This document shows positions 42,478 through 54,715 of a DNA stretch of 64,000 nucleotides, piece after piece. The stretch comes from Carex sylvatica (lineage: Eukaryota > Streptophyta > Magnoliopsida > Poales > Cyperaceae), in the NCBI GenBank assembly GCA_964058845.1, contig CAXKVR010000239.1:1-64000 (forward strand). Direction: 5' to 3'. The notes beneath the pieces were generated by a model. The model searched no databases. It saw only the letters and a program-made list of their open reading frames with translations, and was not told the origin of the DNA. Made by a program: the position numbers and the translations under genes. Within the stretch, counting starts at the first letter, position 1, and every line of letters begins with the position of its first letter.

Positions 42478-45400
42478 ATGGCGGTGAGTGTTCGTGCTAC
42501 GGTTCAGCTCTTCAATCTTCCTCGGACTCAGCAAGGCTTCCTCTCCTGCTCGCCAGTTCGTGCTTCTCCTCCGAGATTTTGCTCGTTGAGGTAAATTAAA
42601 TAGAAAGAAACTAGATATAATGCTTCAGGATCAATTTTATCTGATTGAATTACAAAATGGAGAAGGAAATAAGCGTGTTGTCGTTCATTACTATTTTAAT
42701 TACCTCTCAAAACCTGAGAAACAATTAGTATTTAGAAAGTTCGCTAATTTCTAATTAGAATTTTTATTTTAGATTTTGTAGATTTCCTGTTAGACAGTCT
42801 TATCTTGCCATTAGAGCTGCTTCTTCAGCAGCTGGAACTCCCTATTTAGGTGGTGATGAAAACCCATATGAGGTATATTTTCCCTTTTATTATATTATTA
42901 TTTTATTTAATGTTTTCTGTACTTTTATTTTTATAGGTATAGTTTGATACAAACATTTTTGTAATAATTTTAAAAGGTACTTGGTGTTAGTCCCATTATG
43001 GGATTTGAGAAGATAAAGACCGCTTACGCAAGGAAGCGCAAGGAGGCTGAGAAAAATGGAGATGATGAATTCTTGGCTGATGTAGGTTCTGATTTTTTTG
43101 TATTTTCAGTGTTTCTGATAGCCTCAGTTGAGATGTGAGGATTTATTTTTTCTCGGGTTTATTTCAGCTAGAGAGGGCATATGATAAAATCATGATGCAT
43201 CAGTTGCAAAAACGAAAGCAGGGTTTAACTTTTGGGTCATTTAAGGTTAGCCTCCTTGATCAATCTTCTAAATTTTATTCTTTTAAATTTTGGTGCAAAC
43301 TTGACCAGCATACTTATTTCAAAATATTATCAGGCATTTGTCATACGTATAATTAAATCAAACAATTTTTTTGGTCATTGCAAAAGTGAACCAGCCATTT
43401 GGATTATGGCTAAGTCCACAACAAATGACTAAATTGGCTTAATCAAATCTGTGGAGCACAAGTTCTCTGAAATTTCAAACCCAATGCGTTAAAATTTTAA
43501 TGCTTGATATAATTTTGATTAGTATAGTTAGGGGCCTGACAGTCAGAAGTTAAGTGAATATACATGTGTGATAAAAAAAACATAGGAGCTGGAAATGTTC
43601 TTTGCTAGTTTGGAAATATCAGAAATGTTTGGGTTTTCTTTTAAATGTACTAAAACATTGGGCATTATTTCTTGGAGAGTCTTAAATTAATTCATCTTGT
43701 ATACAAATCAGCATCATTTGACCTTTTCTTTTCAGGTGTCAAAGGATATTAAATATGCAGATAAGGAACCTATAGTTCCCTGGGGGCCTAGGTCTGTCTC
43801 TCATGCACATACTCTCCTGCTTAGTGTATTGATTTTCTCGTATTTAAATTTAATAACTCTAGCACAAATGAAGTTGGAACCACAGATACTGAATTCAGTA
43901 TATTTTGTATGGTTTCAGGTACTCAAGGTGTACTTTGAAAGATATGCGCATTAACATGGCAATATCAGCAGTATTTGTATGATTTTATGACACTTCTTAT
44001 TATTGTCTTCAATTTAATTCAATTTTAGGTTTTTTCACGATTCAATCTATATTCTATGCATGCTACTTCTAATTTTTTATTGGGAGTAGTAGCAGATGGC
44101 TTTTGCAATGCCAGCATCCTTTATTTTTATTTTCTTCAATATAACTTGAACTTACAAAATCTGGAGTATTTTAAATTTCTAGTTGGTTTGGTGATGGTAT
44201 TTTTTGTCGATTTCATAGTAACCTGAAGTCATCAATAGGTTTATATTTTTTACCAAAGTAGTGTTTAGTGTGGTCGCTAGATTAGACAATTTGGCACATG
44301 ACGAGTTTTTAGTTATATTCAAATTGAAAATTGTATTATGAACGGGTTTAGCTTACTCTAGTTACGAACTATTTGAAACTTATTTCTTTGGTTCATCCAC
44401 ATTGCCTCTCCAGCCTAACAAAACTAAGTTAAAAGGATTCAATGAGAAATGAAGCATGGATCAGGATCTAAATTTTATCGTTAATTCTTGATCTTAGAAG
44501 TCAAGTACCGTGTTTGTAAAGTAGTGAAGTGATAAATAGCTTCATTTGTTATTTTATTACTAGATTTAAGAACAAGAGTGAGGCTATGGTACTATGCATA
44601 GCGCACTTTGTTCCGTACTACAGATGCATATCTTCATTTTCAAAGTCCAAATAGTCGATCCGTTCAGCTCAACATGATCTCCATATGAAAATGTGCTTGG
44701 ATGCCAAATTTTACATATTTTAGAATTTGTTTACTATTCTTTTTAAATAGGTAAAAAATAACTTGATCTAAAGATTCTAGACCATTCAAAAGTAGTGATT
44801 TTCTACCTATCTAAAAAGATAGTAAAGAAATTTTAAAAAATGTTAAATTTAGTATGCAAGTGCATTTCCATATGGAGATCATGTTGTTGAACGGTTCAGA
44901 TCAACTATTTGGACTTGGAAAATGGAGATATTGATCTGTAATAGCCTCATTCCTCTTTTTTGAATTGTATATTTGGTGTCTAATATTCAATTTTTTTGTG
45001 TATTTACTACCTACATTCTTTTGTTGTTGTGCAGACAGCTTGGATTTTTATCACTCGATCTTCTCAGTGGAGGCCAATGCAATTTATGGCTTTTGCATTT
45101 TTCTACCGCATTTTTGAGAAGTTGAAGGCTTTTGAGCCGAATGTGGCCCCTACATATAATGTGTGCATAAAATTTTACTTTATCATGTCAATGAGATATT
45201 TTAAACACAAGCAATTACAAAATGAGTAAATTAGTTGGAAGTAAATGGGCAAATCATATTATGTCTTTCACTGGCCATATAGGCTGAAACTTGTTATTGT
45301 TCTCATACAAAAAATACAAATAGAAAGAAAAGGAGTTGCTTTGTAAAGTTGTGACTATTTAATGTAGATATACGGCGAGGATGAAGGGAAAGGTATGCGC

Positions 45401-45771
45401 ATGGGAAAGCGAATGCTCCGGTCTCTTGGCTTAGTTTTTGGCTGCATTGCTGTTGCTTCACTTGTATGATTTTAAAGTTCATTTATTTTTGTGTTATGTT
45501 TTTGTTTCCTTTATTTGTCTTCTATAATTGTGTTTTTTTAATGTCTGATAGGGTTATACTGGTATACTCAACTTAATCGAGATGTTCAGCAAATATGTTC
45601 CTCTCTTTGTTTACAACAATCAGGTATTTGAACTAGATCACCTCATTTTGCACCCTCTCCCCTCCCTCACATTATGCAACTGATCAGATTTTGCTTCTAT
45701 TTTGACAGGAGTTGTTTGTAACAACAGCATCTTCCGTTCTCCTTTACATCATGGCTTCGTACTACCGATAA
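42478..45771 (+). CDS. CPP1: CPP1/CDF1-like plastid J-like membrane protein, 10 exons
   Basis: A 288-aa member of the plant CPP1/CDF1 (DUF3353) family. The studied members are plastid-envelope/thylakoid proteins that stabilise protochlorophyllide oxidoreductase. Exons: 42478-42590, 42773-42872, 42977-43081, 43168-43245, 43736-43791, 43919-43976, 45035-45160, 45368-45463, 45552-45623 and 45709-45771, all in phase. Residues 1 to about 55 are Ser/Arg/Ala-rich with few acids, as in plastid transit peptides. A J-like domain starts at PYEVLGVSP (residue 69) and includes LERAYDKIMM, but it lacks the HPD triad of true J-proteins, as usual in this family. KDIKYADKEPIVPWGPR is a strong family block. 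Four hydrophobic stretches follow (about 162-178, 184-198, 232-255 and 269-284). The protein ends ASYYR. Intron 6 contains a hairpin MITE. Whether it is CPP1 itself or its close paralogue group is not certain. Confidence 0.9.
44580..44948. mobile_element. Hairpin MITE within CPP1-like intron 6
   Basis: It starts GAGGCTATGGTACTATGC and ends AATAGCCTC, with inverted halves centred near 44760. Core sequence is shared with the 5147 and 34718 elements. No clear target duplication remains. It is transcribed as part of the 1058-bp intron. Confidence 0.8.
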
Positions 45772-47854
45772 ACATACTATCAAACCTGAAATAAGATTTT
45801 GTATTTTACAAGTTTGTTAGATCTATTGTGCTAGTTTAAGTTTTTCTGTCAGAATTTTTGTAGGACCCAACAAGCTAAAACCATACCTCTGGATTTGTGC
45901 ATGCATTAGGATCGCATGTTGGTTTTGGTCCAGAGTTATGGTGTTCTATTTGTAAGAAATAATTATTTGGATTAAGAGAAAGTAATATTTTCCGGACAGT
46001 GCAGGTGTCCATTTATTGTTACTTTTCTTACCTTTTGAGAAGTTAGTATTATTACTAAAAATTAAATTGAAGTGGATGTTATTTTAGAACTACGTTCTTA
46101 CCACCTAGAGTTACTAGGGTGCCATGCATAGTGTCAATTGGTTGGGCTATAGCTTTAAAACTTTTATTTTTGAGAATCAAACATTTGCATAGCTGTTCAA
46201 TTCTACATAAATAGAAATCTTGTAGATTTTTTTTTTGTATTTTTTTTTAAGAGAACTATTCTTACTAGATGTACACTTTAAAATTTAATAGTTTTCTTTT
46301 TATCAAAAGAATAGTGAAGGATCGTACAAAAAAAATACAAAATTTCTTTTCATACAAAATTTTAGCATGTAGATTATATTGTGCTGTTTGAATGTACTCT
46401 TTGAGTTTATTAATTTGAGATTTGAACCAGTAGCACCGGTTGAATGGTTCTTAATTTAGCAACAAAGGCGGAGTGAGAAAGGAGGAATGAGATCAATTGA
46501 CCTCCATTTTTTTTTTCAAAATTTTATATTTATGTATGATTTTTTATTAAATTGTGAATAAAATATCATGGTACTGCAAAATTGACTCTCATTCTCTGCA
46601 GAAATTTTTTATATTATTGACCCCCATATGCATTTGGTCCCCATAGTCCGAAAGTTTGGCTCCGCCCCTTAGCAGGATAACGTAACTCAATAGCATTTAT
46701 TAATATTAAATTGCACAGTCACAGAATCACTCATTTTATGATATGGCCGAAAAGTTTGAAAACTACAATACTGGGCATTAAATTTTTATTTACCACAAAT
46801 TAATCAACTTTAGAAAAAAAAAAAAGTAAAAAAAAAGATATAACATATTCATTCATTTTGGCGTCATGTTTGCATAATTTTATTGTGCTACAAATATTAT
46901 GATTTAGCTGGAAAGCAATGCAGATGATATATATGCAAATATTATTATTCACACATCAATTTCATAAACACTAACATAGAGATATGTGTCAATATAAACT
47001 AATAAAAAAAGAAATGCTTTCACAAACCCTCATTTCGGATATTATCATAACTTTTAATGTTAACTTATATTTCTATCTAATTTTAATCAATTCTTACAGT
47101 AGGACCTATTTAATATAAAACAAAATTTTCAAGAACCAGTATGGTAACTTTAAATTCTAAGAACTAAAAATATAAAAATAAGATGCAAAGTGTGTTTGGT
47201 TGGTTCGGATCGGATCTGTTCAAATTAGATTTAGGCGAATTTAATGTCTTTTGGTTTGTTAATTTTATCCTGCCACCTGTCCCTTGCTGTTACTTTCTGT
47301 TTCTGATAATGTACATCAAGGTTGATATGAGTGATAATTTTGATATCTTCCATTTCAACCACATTTAAGTTTGTTACAACTTTTCCTCTTTTTTTAAGTT
47401 GTCAATTCACCTCCAAACTCAAGTCGCCTACTTGTTTTAATTAATTCTAGTTAGAACGCAAAAACAAACTCTTTACTTTGTCAAATAAGTGACCTTTCTC
47501 AGACGGAGACTATGGTCCCTGTTCAAGTTGAACGTCTTTGATCAAGACTTATGGTTCTTTCTAATATATTATTTGAATCTGTACAAGGTTAACTTTAATA
47601 TATTATTTGCAATATTTTAGAAACAAAAAATTATTCCGAAAATATATTCGTACTAACCAAGAGGGTATTAAATAAGTAAAATATAATATAATTTGCCTAC
47701 TCTAGCTACAAACAATCCCGATCTAAGTGGGACAGAACATTTGTTTCCTAGCTGTTGGTGAGGATCCGAACTGGTCAACAGGTCAAGTGATCTTACATAA
47801 TCTCTCTCTAAGACTAAAGTTGACCTGTCCCGTTTTTTGTGACACTAACATAAT

Positions 47855-47885
<31 letters not shown>
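45772..47885. other. Intergenic region, no gene seen
   Basis: AT-rich with poly-A/T tracts. At about 46440-46680 it carries an old repeat ending TTTGGCTCCGCCCCTT. A faint hairpin-MITE remnant may lie at 46108-46400. A (TA)n tract closes the region at 47857-47885. Confidence 0.45.
47857..47885. repeat. (TA)n microsatellite
   Basis: About 14 TA units directly abut the hairpin MITE that starts at 47886. Confidence 0.9.
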
Positions 47886-47888
<3 letters not shown>

Positions 47889-48297
47889 TAGAACTTGGGT
47901 GTTCTTAAGTTCACCAAGTTTTTTGGTGAACTCAAGTTTAAAATCTGTCAAATCAGTTTGAAATGACAAATTTGAACTGTTAAAATCCGTCTACCTTACG
48001 AATGATGTGTATACATGTGAAAATTTTAAATATTAGAATTAATTTAGTATAAAGTCAAGCGGTCAAAAATCGTTCAAAAAATAAATGCATTAAAATTATT
48101 TTATTAACCTTTTAATTTTGACCTCTTCACTTTATATTAAATTAATTCGAATGTTTAAAATTTTCACATGTAGACGCATCAATCACAAGGTAGACAGATT
48201 TCAACGGTTCAGATTCGTCATTTGAAACCGATTTGATGAATTTTAAACTTGAGTTCACTAAAAACTTGGTGAACTTAAGAACACCCTAGTTCTACTA
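47886..48297. mobile_element. Hairpin MITE, second family, different ends
   Basis: It starts GAGTAGAACTTGGGTG and ends CACCCTAGTTCTACT. The inverted halves are centred near 48095. Inner sequence (AATGCATTAAAATTATTTTA) is related to the 7245 element, but the outer ends differ. Target duplications cannot be told apart from the surrounding TA repeats. Confidence 0.8.
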
Positions 48298-48303
48298 TAT
48301 ATA

Positions 48304-48682
48304 GAGGAGGGATCCAATTACACATTTTTTGGTGATACTGAATTACACTCTCTATTTTCAAAATTTTCAAATTTCAAACAGTCGATCCAAACCATTCAAC
48401 ATAATGGATATGTTAAAATGTGCTTGCATATCAGATATTTTATTTTTTGGATTTTTTTTTACTCTTTATTAAGTATTTAACAAAATCGCTATATTTAGGC
48501 CATTGAATTTTTGTATCCATCTTAATATTAAGATAGTAAAAAAAAATCAGAAAAATATAAAATTTGATCTGCAAGCATATTTTAACATATCCATCATGTT
48601 GAACGGTTTGGATCGACTGTTTTGGCTTTGAAAACATAGGGTGTAATCCGGTGTCACCAAAAAAAATGTAATTTGATCCCTC

Positions 48683-48685
<3 letters not shown>
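48304..48685. mobile_element. Hairpin MITE, first family, 382 bp
   Basis: It starts GAGGAGGGATCC and ends GATCCCTCCTC, and matches the 5147 element. It lies only 6 bp from the previous hairpin, and the pair is embedded in TA repeats (47857-47885 and 48686-48720). Confidence 0.85.

Positions 48686-48720
<35 letters not shown>
48686..48720. repeat. (TA)n microsatellite
   Basis: About 17 AT/TA units to the right of the hairpin element. Confidence 0.9.
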
Positions 48721-48721
<1 letters not shown>

Positions 48722-50251
48722 CTTAAACATAAAATGCATTGTGTTAGAATTTTAAACTCTAAAATAAGTTTCCACAACTACAAGATGGATCACTAACCAT
48801 TAACTTACAAACATACATTTATCATTTTATGAGAGGCTGAATCATATAAAAAAAATATATATTAAAAAGAGAAATTTAATTAAATTTTAATATACATAAT
48901 TATTATTTTTTAAATAAATAATGGAGGTTGCTGAGCTCCCTTGATTTGACTGTTGATACGCCCCAGTTTGTGACTAAATCTAACAACTTAATCAGTACTG
49001 ATATGGTAAATCTTATCCTTATCCTTGTGCCAGCACTGTTTCTGATCGGTTGTTGCTTTAAGGATGAGAAGGGGACGGCTATTGACTAAATAAGTTCTAC
49101 TACAATTATAATAAATTACGATTCATGAGTTTCTGTAATAAATGCAACACAATGACAGCAGTAGTACAATTGTACAAATACATAACAAAATACGAAATGA
49201 ATTCATATGATGTCATAATATTAGTCCAAATAAAACAAATTGTTAATATTTAGTCTAAATTGGAAAATGATAATATGTATGTTATTATCCATACCTCTGT
49301 TGTGATATTTAATAAAAGAAAAATAGACTAGCTGGGTAAGATAACGCCATCAAACTTTGCTGTTTTGAGAGATGACTCTGCTTGACCCTGGTCTAAAATT
49401 TTAAATGATCGCATGTTGTACGGCTGTATCAACTATTGAGTCAGCAATCATGCGAGTCGGGTCGGGTGGGGTTGGATCGGGTCAATTTGACATTCGAGAA
49501 TTGTGAGATCACGAATCGGATTGGGCATCGGATTATCCAATTTTCGCTCATGTCTAGATTTTGGGCATGTCGGATCAGATCAGGTATTGACTTTCTAATA
49601 AAGTTCGATTCCGATTGGTTTCTGACCCGGTTGAATGAGAGTTGTTATATTTCTAAAGTAACATCAAATGTACATGATAATGTTCGGATCAGGTTGAATT
49701 TAAAAAAATGTAAGTCGGATCGAACTTTATAGGCTCGGGCCGGATGTACATTGCGACATCTGATCAAGCACTAGAAAAGATCCGTTGTTTTTTACGCTTT
49801 TAATTGGCTTGTATTGTTTGTGCAGTTGAGCATCACATATATTAATTAAAGGGTAGTGTTGATGCTGTCCAACATGTTCAACACTGAAGCATTTGATAAT
49901 TACTTTGATAATGCAGATTTCAATCATGATAATTATTGTTAAAGGTTTCATCAGATATTTTCTGTCACAAAATATGTAGATTGAGTGAATGATAAGATTT
50001 GTGTTGCAGATAGGGGAATTGACTTGGAGATGAAACCAAGGATAGCCCCCATTAGGTGAAACCTTTAACAATAAATTAATTCAATCAACAATTAGTATTT
50101 GATCTAGTAACAGAAGTAATATCTTCTGTATGAGATATTACGTACTTGAAATCCAGACAAGATCCTTTGTGGATATTTAATAATTCATGACTTGACATCT
50201 AACATTTACTCAAAATAAAATAAATTCATCCAATCAATACCTTCATTTGGT
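48721..50251. other. Intergenic region, no intact gene
   Basis: At 49440-49745 a G-rich stretch with GTCGGGTCGGGTGGGG and GGATCGGGTC motifs looks like the end of an unidentified DNA transposon. An inverted pair ATTGTTAAAGGTTTCA / GTGAAACCTTTAACAAT brackets 49936-50072. I see no coding exon. Confidence 0.4.
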
Positions 50252-50897
50252 CATGATGTGGCTCTAGACAAGGCTATGAATGTTTCCATAGAATTAGCTG
50301 TCTGAGGGGGGGTCTCTGGTTTCAGCTTGTTGACCTTTCAAGAGGTACAGTTATTTGCTAAATAATTAAATATTTTGAATTAAATTTTCTGACATTAGAC
50401 ACACTCAGTATTATTTTGAGGATTCTGGTATCTGTCCATAGTGAATGGAGATTTTTTTTATGTATATATGCTGTCAAGAATTAACTATGCTTGTTTTATC
50501 AGCATCAGAGGTGCTATCAGCAGTCTCAAATTTTAGAACCACCATAAAACCAATTTCCTCAGAATTTCCTAACATATGACTATGATTGATCACCTGCCCC
50601 TATAATATATTTATGAATGTTTTACCCTTGATTATTGATAAATTTTGGTATCTTGACTACAACCACAACTGAATCAGACGATGACAGCATTAATCATAGC
50701 ATTAATCTCCCTTCTGGTACAGGACAGAGTGAAATCAGTAGTGCATCAATCTGGGCAACTGTGTTTTCTGTTGTCAGAATCCATTTGACAGTGTGTGTTC
50801 ATGTGGACACATGGCAGGTTGCAGGGAATGTTTACAGAAAATCATAGAGGCCAATTCAGTATGGCGCAATGAAATAAAAGAGGTAGTAAAAAAATAG
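50252..50897 (+). pseudogene. Decayed UIM-RING fragment related to the 54716 gene
   Basis: Two segments line up with exons 4 and 5 of the EH-UIM-RING gene downstream. The first (50252-50345) reads HDVALDKAMNVSIELAV, then a stop, then GGVSGF. This parallels the UIM-like helix and the following EGVSVF, and ends at a GTACAG donor. The second (50766-50897) reads CCQNPFDSVCSCGHMAGC and ECLQKI, a RING centre in which the first CxxC has become CC. The last CPxC pair is absent and replaced by non-RING sequence ending at TAG. It cannot fold as a normal RING and is treated as a dead paralogue or fragment. No EH-domain part was found upstream of it. Confidence 0.65.
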
Positions 50898-51239
50898 GTA
50901 TTAAAAAAATAAAATTGCAAGTGTGCTCTTCATTATTTAGATAGAAGAATCGAATGTGAGTTGTGTTGAAAACTTGAAATTTAATTAGTCAATTATCATC
51001 AAGCTATTAGTGTTTTAATTATTTAAATATGACACGTACCAAAATTTAAGCCAATCTAAAAAAATTATCAGTCATCTATCAAACCTCTATTGTGGTAATT
51101 AATTAAGATACTCCAAATATTATACATACACTATTTAAGAAATAGAAACACATCTTCAATTTTTATTTTTTAACTTGAATAATATTTTTAAAGATATCAA
51201 CTGAGTATTAAATATATGTTAAAATTATCCAATAAAAAT

Positions 51240-51450
51240 GTGTTGGCTAATCTCTTTTTGGTTTTAAAAAAAAAAGTTAAACTTTATTTGTTAAAAACTA
51301 AAAAGTGTTGTCTTGTCTCCTTTGGTTAAAAATAAAAAGATTAAAGAAAATAAAAAGATTCAACACTTTCTTTTGGTTAAAAAGTGTTGGCTTCTCTCCA
51401 TTTTGGTTAAAAAAAGGTTAAACACTTTTCTTTTGGTTGAAAACTATTTG
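51240..51450. repeat. Degenerate tandem repeat, unit about 65-70 bp
   Basis: Repeated GTGTTGGCTTCTCTCC-like and CTTTTGGTTAAAAA-like blocks occur about three times with variable A-tracts. Confidence 0.65.
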
Positions 51451-52022
51451 CTTTAGTCCTGGTGGTTTGGAATTGAACGTACCGTGCTAGTAAATGGCTG
51501 AAATTTAGTTTGTTTTCAACAACAATTCCAAGTTTTGAGTAAATGATTTTGCAACTTAGGTGTCTACCTGCTTGTATATATTTTTTTCTAAGAAAAGATA
51601 GTCAAGTCTCCTAATTTAAATATATTATTCACAAAATATCTCCAACCCAATTTCAAATTTACACCTTTTTCATACGAAAAATATTATCTTAATTACTAAA
51701 CAGATTGAGGTTCTTGAAGTATTACGTGTTGAATCTTATTTGTATATTATTTTAACTTTAAGTTCCATTTTAAGTATTTTGTAAGAGATTGTCATTATAA
51801 GCTAACAATTTTATTTTTCTATTTAATTACAAAATTTCAACATCAGTGTACCAAAAAAATCTAGTGTAGGTAATAATCTATCATCTCAAGTTGTTCAAGT
51901 CTTCGTTGAATTGTCAAATACGACATTTTGTCGAAACTCCTGCAGTTTAGTCAAAAGTTAATTATCTCAAGTCGTTATAATATTTTATGTGAAATTGTCT
52001 AGAAACTCCTACCTAAATATTG

Positions 52023-54475
52023 CGGTCATTTTTATTAATACCAAAAAAAAAAAGATAATTAAAAAAATGCTCCTGCATTTGTTTTTTTTTCAAAATTGCT
52101 CCGACCGCCAGGCTCACGGGTGGTCCAATCCCCATAGCAGACCACCTGAGACAGATCCGAGTGGTCCTCTTTTTTATTTTTATTTTGTTTTAGAGATCTT
52201 AATATTTTTTATTTAAATAATTTTGTGAAGAATTTTTTTTCTTGTTTAGAGTGTATGCCAAAAAATAAGACATTTGATATATTTATGAAGTGATGTCGTA
52301 ACTCTTTATAACTTTGATTGATTTGATTTGTCAATTGGATATCACAAGTCTAAAGATAACACTAATTAAGGACTTGGCTTTAATTCTTAATAATTTATTT
52401 TATTCAAATATACACAAGGAAATATAGTTAAATTGCCTCAATGATGTCAACTTTTTTTTTTTTAGAGAATAATTGAATTATTTGATTATTGTCAACATAT
52501 ATCATTTGCTCGGATATAGGCAAACAAATACAATAAATAGTAAATGCATTTAAAAATAACTATATGGATAATTCTTGAATAATCTCTTAGGCTTTTGACT
52601 AAACAAAATGCCGATCGTTGTATGCCTACCGTCGAACGAAAACTTAAACTGAATTTTTGAGGCACTAAACGATGTTTTTTTGAAATTATGATGCTTCGGA
52701 TATCCGAGGGTAACTCTCCTGGGTGATATTCGGACCTATCTCGTCCCCCCTTTCCAAAAAGTGGTCATACGCGCAAATCCGACTTTTCTAGCCAAAGTTA
52801 TCGATGTTTAAAGGTTTTTCGAAAGCTGAACTTTGAAAATTCATAACTAACTGTAGAAGAATCCAAATAAATTGAAATTTGTGTCAATTATGTATATTTT
52901 TGAATGCTCTACATTCTGGTGTAATCACTTTTGTAGTTTAGTCCTTGTATCAGTTCAGACTTGCTGATTTTCCAGCAGAGGTTAAATGCAGCGCATGCGC
53001 CGTATTTGCGGCCACATGGGCTGTGTATATATGTATAATATATGTATATATAATATAATAGAGTAGAACTAGGGTGTTCTTAAGCTCACCAAAGTGTTTG
53101 GTGAGCTTAACTCCAAAACTCATCAAATCGGTTTCAAATGATAAAGTAATTGATTTAAGTAACATTGTTTTAAAATAATTAGTAATTTTGATTTATATAT
53201 AAAGTAATTGATTTAAGCAACATTGTTTTAAAATAATTAGTAATTATTTTTGTGAAGTAGTTAGATTTGTTTTGAATAGGTTAGATTTTATTTTTGAAAT
53301 TCGAAATTATTTTTAATAGGTTAAAAAAATGTGTTAGAATTATTTTTGTGAATATGTGAAGTAATTTCTGTTTTTAAATTCTGTTTTTTAAATTTCTTTT
53401 TATTTTATTTTTTAATTGTATGTTAGAATTATTTTGAAAAGGTTAAATAAATATGTTATATATATTATCAATTTAAAACGTAAACTAAAAATTTCTAGAT
53501 ATAAATAAATTATAAAACTATATAATTAGAATGAGAATTTAAAAATAAAATAAAATAACTCGTGTAAAGAAATAAATAAATACATTTCTATCTAACCGAA
53601 TAAATATACAAATTTTAACATGAATAATTTTTATATATAAGTTACAAATTTTATTTATTTATATACACTATTTGATATTGAACAATTCTAATTTTAAAAG
53701 TCGAATTATATACACTTAATGATATTCGGACAACACCGTAAAAAAATAAAAGAAAAAAAACAAAGGAAAAAAAAATAAAACACAGAAAAAAAAAACCGCA
53801 CCGCTGTGCCCGTCAAGGGTACCACGAGCACGGGTATAAGACGGACAGGGCACAGGTTTTAAAAAAATACCCGTGATACCCGGTCCATAGTACCCGTATA
53901 CCCGTGATACTTATACCCGACCCGTACCCGTGCCCAACCCCGGATATACCCGGCCCGCCCGGTCCCTACCCGAGAGCACAACTCTAGCTTAGAACACCCT
54001 AGTTCTACTCAATATAATATATGTATATGTATATCATTGAGATAATTTAACTATATTTTCTTGTATATATTTGAATAAAATAAATTATTAAGAATTAATG
54101 TCAAGTCCTTAATTAGTGTTATCTTTAGACTTGTGATATCCAACTGACAAATCAAATTAATCAAAGTTATAAAGAGTTACGACGTCACTTCATAAATATA
54201 TCAAATGTCTTATTTTTTGGCACACACTCTAAACAAGAAAAAAATTTATTCACAAAATTATTTAAATAAAAAATATTAAGATCTCTAAAAAAAAAAAAAA
54301 AAGACCGCTCGGACCAGGGGTGGTCTGATCTCTAGTGGACCGCTCCTGTCTCGGACGGTCTTCTATGGAGATTGGGCTGCCCGTGGGTCTGCCGGTTGGA
54401 GCAATTTTGAAAAAAAATCTAATGTAGGGGTATTTTTAAAATTATCTATTTTTTTTAGAATATTAATAAAAGCCG
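52023..54475. mobile_element. Mutator-like element with about 450-bp TIRs, carrying nested insertions
   Basis: Ends read CGGTCATTTTTATTAATA (left) and, inverted, CGGCTTTTATTAATA (right). A perfect 9-bp duplication TAAATATTG flanks it (52014-52022 and 54476-54484). The long TIRs run about 52023-52470 and 54030-54475, and share GACATTTGATATATTTATGA among other blocks. Between them are a unique segment (about 52600-53050, possibly LTR-derived) and the nested element at 53061-54010. There is no transposase frame. Its right end lies 240 bp upstream of the start codon of the EH-UIM-RING gene, between that gene and its decayed paralogue. Confidence 0.88.
53061..54010. mobile_element. MITE with GAGTAGAAC ends, broken by a hAT fragment
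   Basis: It starts GAGTAGAACTAGGGTGTTC and ends GAACACCCTAGTTCTACTC, flanked by AATATAATA (53052-53060 and 54011-54019), though in an AT-repeat context. Most of its inner part is replaced by hAT-like sequence (about 53160-53990) that matches the 700-1867 element in reverse, including the ACCCGTATACCCG-type subterminal motifs. A 58-bp unit starting AAAGTAATTGATTTAAG is tandemly duplicated at 53143-53258. This is the second and third level of the nest inside 52023-54475. Confidence 0.75.
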
Positions 54476-54616
54476 TAAATATTGTTGCCATTGGTTTGTC
54501 ACTAAAAGTCTAGCAAGAACCGCGTAGTAAGAGAGACGTGAGAGTCACTATCATAACATTGATTTCATGTCAATTCATACTGATCAACTTATATGAAAAA
54601 ACACTTAATAATTTTG

Positions 54617-54624
54617 TATAAAAA
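54617..54624 (+). promoter_or_regulatory. TATA-like box of the EH-UIM-RING gene
   Basis: TATAAAAA is followed by a CT-rich leader and lies about 99 bp before the ATG at 54716. It favours 54716 over the in-frame ATG at 54593, which would lie upstream of the box and would add a hydrophobic leader not expected for this family. Confidence 0.55.
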
Positions 54625-54715
54625 CCTTCCCCCTCTCATCTCTCCCACCCTCCTATTTGTTCCCTCCATTTTCATTTCTTCGCTGTTAGTAGCTCTTTTG
54701 TATTATATTTTGAGC

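Noticed and set aside
46108..46400. Possible further hairpin MITE (CTAGGGTGCCATGCATAGTG start)
   Set aside because: The left end recalls the 34718 and 44580 elements, but the arms are too diverged for me to confirm an inverted repeat by eye.
54593..54715. Upstream in-frame ATG that would add a hydrophobic 41-residue leader to the EH-RING protein
   Set aside because: A TATA-like box at 54617-54624 and a CT-rich leader lie downstream of this ATG, and EH proteins of this type normally start just before the first EH domain. Kept only as an alternative start.
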